Assembly: GCA_030433055.1 (NCBI GenBank)
Contig: JAUILJ010000071.1
Span: 1 to 15,317, forward strand
Direction of reading: 5' to 3'
DNA from: Polyangia bacterium
GTDB taxonomy: Bacteria > Myxococcota_A > Polyangia > Polyangiales > Polyangiaceae
DNA length: 15,317 nucleotides
Positions 8,480 through 13,978 of the stretch are shown one piece after another; the first letter of the stretch is position 1, and every line of letters starts with the position of its first letter. A model generated the notes under the pieces. It saw only the letters and a list, made by a program, of their open reading frames with translations. It was not told the origin of the DNA and did no database searches. The position numbers and the translations under genes are program-made.

Positions 8480-9456
8480 TGCTTCGCGCTGACTGCCCGG
8501 AGCACGTCGAGGTAGCTCGGCGCTTCGGGCACGTAGCCGCGCTCTCTCAGCAAGCGATGCATGCGCGCTAGGCGGTAGTAAGGCACCCCCGGCATCAGGT
8601 GATGCTCCAGGTGGTAGTTCACGCTGAGCGGCGCCACCGTCAGCCGAGCCAACCAACCGGCGCGCGTCGTGCGTGTGTTCTTGAGCATATCTGGGCTCTG
8701 CTCCAGGCACGCGTGCTCAGCGAGCGAACGAATGCGCAAGAACACGCTGAAGGTCGTGAGGTACGCCAGCACCCACACGCCGTACAGCCATGGCTCGCCG
8801 CAAAGCCACAGCACCAGCGCGAGCAGCGCGTTCATCAACCACACGCCCCATGCGTGCTTGATCAGGGAGGCCAGGTGCTCCCCGAGGCGCCGCTTCGGCA
8901 AGCGATGGGTGTCCGTGGCCACCGTCCACTTCAAGAGGCCCATATCCATGAGGAACAGCCCCAGGACGCGCTTGAGCCCCGTGAGCCCGAGCACGTCGCG
9001 CAGCAGCTTCCGGTACAGGCCGCGGCGAGTCGTCGGCAGGTTCGCCACCAGCGAGCGGTCCACATCCCGCTCCGTTCCGGTGTAGCGATGATGCTTGGCG
9101 TGGTGCACGCGATAGCGCTCCTGATCGGTCCACACCAGTTTCCCGGCAAACCAGTCGGAGACGAAGCGGCTCATCCGCTTGCTCTCGAACAGCGTCCCGT
9201 GGGAGCCCTCGTGCATCAAGATCGCACAGCCCAGCTGCCGACCACCTAGCACGATCAACGCCAGGATGAAGGTCAGGGGGTTAGGCCAGACGGCCAAGAC
9301 CACGAAACTGACCGCGATGCCACTCCAGATCGAGAGCAACGCGAGCCAGCCGCGCCAGTCCGAACGACGCGTCAGCTCACGAATTTCCTCATGGCTAAGC
9401 ATCTCGCTCAGCTTGAGGGGCCCGCCTTGCTTGGTCACGCCATCTGGTCGCGTCAT
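8452..9456 (-). CDS. Membrane fatty-acid desaturase
   Basis: This 334-residue integral membrane protein belongs to the di-iron FA_desaturase family, which inserts double bonds into acyl chains (or hydroxylates related lipids) using O2 and an electron donor. Three histidine boxes that bind the iron pair are visible: H82-EGS-H86, H118-H119-AK-H122-H123 and H282-LE-H285-H286, plus an extra EH before the last box. Hydrophobic segments lie at about 29-75 and in the middle of the protein between the second and third boxes. A longer frame reaches 9750 but covers the regulator gene. ATG 9456 is chosen because GGAGGG (9470-9465) lies 8 bases upstream and the product begins with a normal soluble N-terminus. 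The ATG overlaps the regulator's TGA stop as ATGA, so translation is probably coupled. Chain length and position specificity are unknown. No ferredoxin gene is nearby. Confidence 0.92.
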   Translation of the reverse strand: MTRPDGVTKQGGPLKLSEMLSHEEIRELTRRSDWRGWLALLSIWSGIAVSFVVLAVWPNPLTFILALIVLGGRQLGCAILMHEGSHGTLFESKRMSRFVSDWFAGKLVWTDQERYRVHHAKHHRYTGTERDVDRSLVANLPTTRRGLYRKLLRDVLGLTGLKRVLGLFLMDMGLLKWTVATDTHRLPKRRLGEHLASLIKHAWGVWLMNALLALVLWLCGEPWLYGVWVLAYLTTFSVFLRIRSLAEHACLEQSPDMLKNTRTTRAGWLARLTVAPLSVNYHLEHHLMPGVPYYRLARMHRLLRERGYVPEAPSYLDVLRAVSAKQPALNPIRS

Positions 9457-10280
9457 GCCGCACGCCCTCCGCTCGTCGTCTGTTGCACGCTGCGCGAGAG
9501 CGTGCGCCAGATGCGCTGACCCGCTTCGTCGAAGCGCACCACGCAAGCGACGAACTCTCTTCGCAGCTCGGGATCCACCAGCTCCTCCGGGAGCAACGGG
9601 TCGAACACCCACAGACGTAGAGCCGCGTCGCCCAGCAGGAATGATTGCCGCGCGGCAACTTGAGGCGTGAGCCGCTGAGCGCCCCGCAGCCACTGCTCGA
9701 GGCGCGCGCGCGTCTCTCGATAGCCACGCTCGATCTCCGCGACGTCCCACAGCTCGCGCAGGCGCTGCTGGTCTTCGTCGCTCCAGTCCGTCGTTCGAAA
9801 CACCGGCGCGCGCGCTTCGACCGGTGCTTGCCCTGCCGTCAGCTGTAGCCGGAGCAGGCGCTCACGCATGCGCGTGGCGCCGCCTACGAGGTTATCGGGG
9901 CGCAGCCATAGATCTCCCTCCAGCGCCTTGAAGCCCGTCAGCTCCAGCGCGCGCTCCCGGCGCCTGAGGGCACTGCGATCACTGCGACCCAGCCCGCCGC
10001 ACGCCACCGCGAGGTAGCCTCCACGCCAGCGCCGCAAGAGGCCCAGCCGCTCTCGCCAGCCAGCGACTTCGGACGCCAGCGCCGCGCCCGCCTCTCCGAG
10101 GCGATACTCACCGCGTCCCACGGACTCGACCAGCGAGTCCGCCCCCAGGCGGGCGAGGGTGACTCGTACGTTGTTGCCCGAGACGCCCATCAGCTCCCCA
10201 GCCGCCACGATGCTGCGCACCGGCAGCGGCTCACTGCCCGCAGCCAGCAACAGGTTGAGGATCAGCCGCTTCGTGTTCAT
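9453..10280 (-). CDS. PaaX-family transcriptional regulator
   Basis: The 275-residue protein has a PaaX-like architecture: an N-terminal winged helix (about 1-65, with LMGVSGNNVRVTLARLGADSLVES and the wing GRGEYRL), a middle domain (about 75-160, beginning WRGGYLAVACGGLGRSDRSALRRRERAL) and a C-terminal helical domain (about 165-260). In E. coli, PaaX represses phenylacetate catabolism and is released by phenylacetyl-CoA. No paa catabolic genes are present here, so the ligand and targets differ or are unknown. The gene overlaps the downstream desaturase by ATGA, suggesting control of lipid desaturation, perhaps by sensing an acyl-CoA (inference). No Shine-Dalgarno precedes the ATG at 10280. 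Upstream in the same frame is only ATG GTG TAA (10295-10287), so no longer start exists. A perfect inverted repeat 41 bases upstream is the obvious candidate for its own operator. Confidence 0.85.
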   Translation of the reverse strand: MNTKRLILNLLLAAGSEPLPVRSIVAAGELMGVSGNNVRVTLARLGADSLVESVGRGEYRLGEAGAALASEVAGWRERLGLLRRWRGGYLAVACGGLGRSDRSALRRRERALELTGFKALEGDLWLRPDNLVGGATRMRERLLRLQLTAGQAPVEARAPVFRTTDWSDEDQQRLRELWDVAEIERGYRETRARLEQWLRGAQRLTPQVAARQSFLLGDAALRLWVFDPLLPEELVDPELRREFVACVVRFDEAGQRIWRTLSRSVQQTTSGGRAA

Positions 10281-10284
10281 GCTT

Positions 10285-10293
10285 TATTACACC
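10285..10293. repeat. Third half-site related to the operator palindrome
   Basis: TATTACACC differs by one base from TATTACGCC in the left arm of the nearby palindrome (10322-10330). It has the same orientation and lies 37 bases away, immediately before the regulator's start codon. It may be an additional binding half-site. Confidence 0.3.
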
Positions 10294-10320
10294 ATGACTC
10301 AACCTGGTTCGCATCAAGTA

Positions 10321-10361
10321 ATATTACGCCTCACCCATGGGTTTGCTCGCAGGCGTAATAT
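10321..10361. promoter_or_regulatory. Perfect 11-bp inverted repeat, candidate PaaX-type operator
   Basis: ATATTACGCCT (10321-10331) and AGGCGTAATAT (10351-10361) are exact inverted copies with a 19-base spacer. The arms are 30 bases apart centre to centre, about three helical turns, so both face the same side of DNA. Each arm contains a TAATAT hexamer that could also be a -10 box. The left arm begins inside a perfect 10-base palindrome (GTAATATTAC, 10318-10327). The site lies between the divergent regulator and lipoprotein genes in an unusually AT-rich island. Autoregulation by the adjacent regulator is inferred, not shown. Confidence 0.5.
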
Positions 10362-10468
10362 CTGACCTGGACTCCGCTCGCAGGCGCCCGCAATTCGTGA
10401 AGCATCTCCCAGACTCCGAGCGCTTCCGGCGTCGCGATCAGCCCAGCAGCGCTGCGCACAGATTGTGT

Positions 10469-10497
10469 TTGTTCAAGACGAGCTGCCCGCGTATCTA
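10469..10497 (+). promoter_or_regulatory. Putative sigma-70-type promoter for the linker lipoprotein
   Basis: TTGTTC (10469-10474) and TATCTA (10492-10497) are separated by exactly 17 bases and resemble -35 and -10 boxes. The predicted start of transcription is about 10504, one base before the ATG at 10505, so the mRNA would be essentially leaderless. No Shine-Dalgarno is present, which agrees with this. Confidence 0.4.
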
Positions 10498-10504
10498 TTC
10501 CGCC

Positions 10505-11197
10505 ATGCGCAGCGCCCTGATCTGGACCAGCCTCGCGCTCACCCTGGGCTGCAGCGAATCGAGCGGCGGTGGACCTACCGGCACGGGGGGACGCAGCAGC
10601 GGCGGCGCCGCGGGCCAAGCCAGCGGCGGCAGCGCTGGCGCGGGCCTCGCAGGCAGCAACACCGGAGGAGCGGCAGGCACTGCAGGCGCGTCCGGTAGCG
10701 GCACGGGCGGTATTGCGGGGCACAGCGCCTCGGGCGCCGGAGGAAGCGGCGCTGGAGGAAGCGGCGGCGGCGAGGCGTGCGCACCCGTGACGCTCGGCGC
10801 CTTGATCGTCACCGATACGGAGACGGGTGGCTCTTCGCTTGCTTATGAGCTCCAGGGCCTGGACGCGACACTCGACGACGTTTTGTACGTGGAGTTCTTC
10901 GACGTCGCTGGCGCCCAGACCAGCGGCAGCTTCGACCTGAGCCAGGCGCCGGACGACAACTACTCCACGTGTGCTCACTGCCTGCTCGGCTTCGAAGACG
11001 TGGGAGGCTCTTCCACGCCGTTCTATCCCGAGAGCGGAAACCTGATCGTCACTCAAGCCGATACCCAGTACACTGGCGTTTCCTCCGGGCAATTCGAGAA
11101 CGTGATCCTGCGGGAGTCGACGCTAGAGAGCTCCGTCACCACTCCGGTCAGCGGCGGCAAGTGCTGGCTCTTGACAGGTTCCTGGACCAACCCCTGA
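10505..11197 (+). CDS. Gly/Ala/Ser-linker lipoprotein with a four-cysteine domain, function unknown
   Basis: The 230-residue product has a short lipoprotein signal (MRSALIWTSLALTLGC, lipidated Cys16). About 73 residues of almost pure Gly/Ser/Ala/Thr linker follow (17-89), then a compact C-terminal domain (about 90-230). That domain has four cysteines (C92, C156, C159, C220), including a CAHC pair, and ends GKCWLLTGSWTNP. Disulfides are plausible outside the cytoplasm. Long Gly/Ser-rich tethers after a lipobox are common in Polyangia surface proteins. The frame is open back to an ATG at 10337, but those 56 residues show no signal sequence and would bury the lipobox, so 10505 is chosen. The gene diverges from the PaaX regulator across the palindromic operator region and converges on the cupin gene with an 8-base gap. 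I do not recognise the domain. Confidence 0.8.
   Translation: MRSALIWTSLALTLGCSESSGGGPTGTGGRSSGGAAGQASGGSAGAGLAGSNTGGAAGTAGASGSGTGGIAGHSASGAGGSGAGGSGGGEACAPVTLGALIVTDTETGGSSLAYELQGLDATLDDVLYVEFFDVAGAQTSGSFDLSQAPDDNYSTCAHCLLGFEDVGGSSTPFYPESGNLIVTQADTQYTGVSSGQFENVILRESTLESSVTTPVSGGKCWLLTGSWTNP
10560..10775 (+). repeat. Low-complexity GGC/AGC repeat encoding the Gly/Ser linker
   Basis: The DNA is dominated by ggc, gga, agc and gca codons. It includes a 13-base direct repeat (ggaggaagcggcg) at 10739-10751 and 10754-10766, with a 15-base period. Such tracts can change length by slippage in steps of whole codons. Confidence 0.6.
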
Positions 11198-11205
11198 TCG
11201 CATTC

Positions 11206-11619
11206 TCATGGCGCCGGAGGTTGCTTGCTGTGAGTGGTGCCTTCGCCGCTGGTGATGAAGAGCAGGGTCGCGGGGTCGCCGCCAGCGTTGCGGAAGGTGT
11301 GCCAGGTGCCCCGGGGCACGACCACGTAGTCACCGGCCTGCCGCAGACTCAGGCGCTGATCGCCGCCCGGGAGTCGCATCACGAAGTCGCCAGCGCCGGC
11401 GATCAGCATCACGACCTCTTCACCGCTTGGGTGCATCTCCCAGTGGGGCCAGTCGGCCGAGCTGGTACCAAAGCTCATCAGGTACGGCCCGGGCAGGACG
11501 CGTTCTCCAGAGCTCAACTGACTCCAGAACTCCGGGCTGACGGCGTGTGTCTGCACCTCGCCCGTTCCATCCAGGGTGGCGAAGGTGTCGCTGGCTGAGA
11601 ATACTCGAGGCGGGCTCAT
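11206..11619 (-). CDS. Single-domain cupin protein
   Basis: A small cytoplasmic beta-barrel protein of 137 residues. Both cupin motifs are present. Motif 1 has H59, H63 and E67 (HWEMHPSGE), and motif 2 is a full match to G-x5-P-x-G-x2-H-x3-N, from G96 through H107 to N111. H59, H63, E67 and H107 would form the usual metal site (Mn, Fe, Ni or Zn). Cupins of this size include dioxygenases, isomerases and sugar- or ligand-binding proteins, so the reaction cannot be named. The frame is open upstream to 11802, but that extension has no cupin-like sequence. The ATG at 11619 gives a normal N-terminus, although no Shine-Dalgarno is visible. It is transcribed alone, convergent with the lipoprotein gene and divergent from the flotillin operon. 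Confidence 0.82.
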   Translation of the reverse strand: MSPPRVFSASDTFATLDGTGEVQTHAVSPEFWSQLSSGERVLPGPYLMSFGTSSADWPHWEMHPSGEEVVMLIAGAGDFVMRLPGGDQRLSLRQAGDYVVVPRGTWHTFRNAGGDPATLLFITSGEGTTHSKQPPAP

Positions 11620-11726
11620 GGGCTTGACACTGACGCCCAGCGCCGACGATTGCAACCTCACCCCCAAACCCGGAATACTCGTGGGCGGTGCTCGAAACGG
11701 CGCAGCCAGGTGATTCGGGTGCTGCC

Positions 11727-11769
11727 CCGTGCGGTTGCGCAGCATCGCGCCAGGGCTGATTCCGCACGG
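11727..11769. repeat. 8-bp inverted repeat upstream of the flotillin operon
   Basis: CCGTGCGG (11727-11734) and CCGCACGG (11762-11769) are perfect inverted copies 27 bases apart. They lie in the 212-base divergent region between the cupin and NfeD-like genes, about 60-100 bases before the GTG at 11832. They could be an operator, but GC-rich arms of this length can occur by chance. Confidence 0.3.
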
Positions 11770-11818
11770 CATTCCTAGACGGCTCACAAAAGCCCACTGC
11801 AACCGGGTGAGCTTCGGG

Positions 11819-11824
11819 TAGACT
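11819..11824 (+). promoter_or_regulatory. Putative -10 box of the NfeD-flotillin operon
   Basis: TAGACT ends 7 bases before the GTG at 11832. Standard spacing would place the transcription start at about 11831. There is no Shine-Dalgarno between the box and the start codon, so a leaderless mRNA is plausible. No good -35 box is seen. Confidence 0.35.
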
Positions 11825-11831
11825 CCCGCAG

Positions 11832-12491
11832 GTGGGGATCTTCTACCTGGCAGCGTTGATCGTGGGCTTCGGCACCATCGCCCTGCAGCTGTTGATGGGC
11901 GGCAGCGGAGACGGTGACGCGGAGGCGGGGGGCGGCGACGCCGACGCGGATACCGAGGCCGAGCTCGATCACGGGGACGTCGACCACGGCGACGGCGAAG
12001 GGGATCACGGCCACGCCGATGGCGGCTTCCTGCCGATCTTCCTGTCGCTGCGCTTCTGGACCTTCAGCTTCCTGGCGTTCGGGCTCAGCGGCAGCTTGCT
12101 GCATTTCTTGAACTGGGCAGGCTCCACCACGACGCTGATCGTCGCCGTGAGCCTGGGCCTGTTGTCGGGCTTCGGGGTGTCATGGGCCTTTCGCGCCTTG
12201 GCTCGCGCACAGACCACGAGTGGGGGCACCGCGCGGGACGCCATCGGTCAGGTGGGCAAGGTGCTCGTCCCGTGCACCAAAGGTGGGCATGGAAAGGTCC
12301 GTATCGAGCTGCGCGGTCAGACGGTCGACTTCATGGTGACCACCGACGAAGAAGCGCTCGCAGCGGGTGACTTGGTGCTGGTGGAAGACGTGGACACCAG
12401 CGGCGGAAACAGCACCGGCGTGCTCCAGGTCTCTCGTGCTCCCGAGGAGTGGCTGCCGCCGAGTTCGCGACGCAAAGCACGTATCGAGTGA
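11832..12491 (+). CDS. NfeD/YqiJ-like membrane protein with C-terminal OB-fold domain
   Basis: A 219-residue inner membrane protein. TM1 is at 2-22. It is followed by a very acidic loop (23-65) with 15 Asp/Glu and four His (H47, H52, H59, H61), then TM2 (about 70-93) and TM3 (about 100-120). The soluble C-terminal domain (about 137-203) has beta-rich sequence starting AIGQVGKVLVPCTKGGHGKVRIELRG, typical of the NfeD OB-fold. NfeD-family genes (YqiJ in E. coli, YuaF in Bacillus) usually sit beside a flotillin gene and act with it in membrane microdomains, as here. Asp-rich loops after TM1 occur in relatives, so the loop may be family-typical rather than unique. It starts with GTG, lacks a ribosome site and may be leaderless. 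Two SPFH genes follow on the same strand. Confidence 0.82.
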   Translation: MGIFYLAALIVGFGTIALQLLMGGSGDGDAEAGGGDADADTEAELDHGDVDHGDGEGDHGHADGGFLPIFLSLRFWTFSFLAFGLSGSLLHFLNWAGSTTTLIVAVSLGLLSGFGVSWAFRALARAQTTSGGTARDAIGQVGKVLVPCTKGGHGKVRIELRGQTVDFMVTTDEEALAAGDLVLVEDVDTSGGNSTGVLQVSRAPEEWLPPSSRRKARIE

Positions 12492-12540
12492 TCTAGAAGG
12501 ACCCTCGAGTTGCTTGCGTGACCGCGGGCAGCACTGGGAT

Positions 12541-12605
12541 GAGCGGTGGCCACCCGCTCACGCCACTTTTTGCGCAACCGCGACCGCTGTCCGGAGGATA
12601 TCCTC
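12541..12605 (+). other. Hairpin and 12-base palindrome ahead of the first flotillin gene
   Basis: In the gap after the NfeD-like gene, GAGCGG (12541-12546) pairs with CCGCTC (12554-12559) around a 7-base loop. Further on is a perfect palindrome, GAGGATATCCTC (12594-12605), whose left half contains most of the GGAGG ribosome site (12593-12597). They may tune translation or mRNA processing between the first and later genes. Confidence 0.3.
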
Positions 12606-12610
12606 TGCGC

Positions 12611-13978
12611 ATGTTCAAAATGGTTGGGGGAAGCGTGCTTGCCGCGCCGTGGCCGCTCGGCGACATCACGCCGGGCCCGCTCGGCGACCCGCAAGCAGCG
12701 ATTCAAATCCTGGGCTTGGCGGTGGGCGTCGTCGTCCTGTTCTTCATCCTGATCTGGGTGATCGGCCGCTGGTTGGTGATCTGTCGGCCAAACGAAATCG
12801 TCGTGATCAGCGGCCGCAAGCACAAGCTGAAAGACGGCTCCAGCGTGGGTTACCAGGTGCTGCACGGGGGCCGCGGCTTCGCCATCCCCATGTTCGAGGA
12901 AGTAAACCGCATGGATATGCGCCTCGTGCCGGTGCAGGTCGAAGTGCAGAACGCCTACTCCCGCGGCGGCATCCCGCTGATGGTGCACGCGATCGCCAAC
13001 GTGAAGGTGAGCAGCAACCCGAGCTTCGTGCGCAACGCCATCGAGCGCTCACTCAACATGACCCCGAACCAGATCGCCGGCATCGCTCAGCAGACGCTGG
13101 AAGGCGTGCTGCGTGAGGTCGTGGCGGAGCTCACCCCCGAGGAAGTGAACGAGGACCGCCTGAAGTTCGCCAACACGTTGATCCGCAACGCGACCGACGA
13201 CTTCGACAAGCTCGGGCTAGAGCTGGACGTGCTGAAGATCCAGATGGTCAGCGACGACGCCAACTACCTGAACAGCCTGGGCCGCACACGTATCGCGCAC
13301 ATGATTCGCGACGCGCAGAACGCAGAGAACCAGGCCAACCAGGCGATCACCGAGTCACAGGCCGGAGCACGGCGCCGCGCGGAAACGGCGCAGAAGCAGG
13401 CCGAGGCGCAGGTACTGACCAAGCAAAACCAGCTGCGCGCAGAGCTGGCTCAGCTGGAGGCCCAGGCCAAGAGCGTGGAGAACGAGGCGGCCGTCGCTGC
13501 GGAGACAGCGCGCGCCGAGGCCGAGCAAGCGCTGCAGGCCCTGCGCGCCGATCTCGAGCGGCTACGCCTCGAGTGTGATGTGTATCTGCCGGCTGAGGCT
13601 CAGCGCCTGGCCTCCGAGGCTGAGGCGCGAGGGCGCGCCGCGCCGGTGATCGAAAGCGGTAAGGCCTCGGCGCAAGCCCTGGCGATGGTCGCTACGGAGT
13701 GGCAAAAGGCCGGCGCCGATGGCCGCGACCTGTACGTGTTGCAGCACCTGAGGTCCCTGGTCGAAGCGGCTGTCGCGCGCGTGACTCGCGCCAAGATTGG
13801 CGAGCTCTCGGTAGTCGACGGCGGGGATGGCCACAGCTTCACCGGCGCCGTCGCAAGTTTCCCCGCGGCAGTATCCGAAGTGCTCCGAGAGACCGGTAGC
13901 GCCATCGGCGTGGACATTGACCAGCTCCTCAGGGGCAAACCCAAGGCTCTGCCCCCGGGCAGCAAGGGAGGTGTGTGA
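12611..13978 (+). CDS. Flotillin-like SPFH-domain protein, first paralogue
   Basis: The 455-residue protein begins MFKMVGG and has one hydrophobic anchor (about 30-52). An SPFH/band-7 domain follows (about 57-225), with PNEIVVISG at its start, SRGGIPL at 117-123 and LTPEEVNED at 174-182. A long Ala/Glu/Gln/Arg-rich coiled coil spans about 229-350, and the C-terminal region is flotillin-like (DVYLPAEAQ at about 323-331, then an alternating AEA/ARG stretch). Flotillins form large oligomeric cages or scaffolds at membrane microdomains. Upstream in-frame starts exist (GTG 12518, ATG 12539), but ATG 12611 has GGAGG 13 bases away and gives a conventional short N-terminus before the anchor; this choice is moderately sure. 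The end overlaps the start of the second SPFH gene by one base (TGATG). It is closest in layout to E. coli YqiK downstream of YqiJ. Confidence 0.88.
   Translation: MFKMVGGSVLAAPWPLGDITPGPLGDPQAAIQILGLAVGVVVLFFILIWVIGRWLVICRPNEIVVISGRKHKLKDGSSVGYQVLHGGRGFAIPMFEEVNRMDMRLVPVQVEVQNAYSRGGIPLMVHAIANVKVSSNPSFVRNAIERSLNMTPNQIAGIAQQTLEGVLREVVAELTPEEVNEDRLKFANTLIRNATDDFDKLGLELDVLKIQMVSDDANYLNSLGRTRIAHMIRDAQNAENQANQAITESQAGARRRAETAQKQAEAQVLTKQNQLRAELAQLEAQAKSVENEAAVAAETARAEAEQALQALRADLERLRLECDVYLPAEAQRLASEAEARGRAAPVIESGKASAQALAMVATEWQKAGADGRDLYVLQHLRSLVEAAVARVTRAKIGELSVVDGGDGHSFTGAVASFPAAVSEVLRETGSAIGVDIDQLLRGKPKALPPGSKGGV
13964..13971 (+). promoter_or_regulatory. Ribosome binding site of the second flotillin gene
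   Basis: AAGGGAGG lies 6 bases before the ATG at 13978. It favours that ATG over the GTG at 13975, which is only three bases upstream and would leave too short a spacing. It lies within the last codons of the preceding gene. Confidence 0.6.

Noticed and set aside
9457..9750. 98-residue N-terminal extension of the desaturase
   Set aside because: It lies within the regulator gene, is Arg/Ala-rich and has no membrane or desaturase features. The ATG at 9456 has a strong ribosome site.
10337..10504. 56-residue N-terminal extension of the linker lipoprotein
   Set aside because: It would place the lipoprotein signal internally, and its ATG lies inside the palindrome spacer.
11620..11802. 61-residue N-terminal extension of the cupin protein
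   Set aside because: The cupin fold is complete from 11619, and the extension has no matching sequence character.
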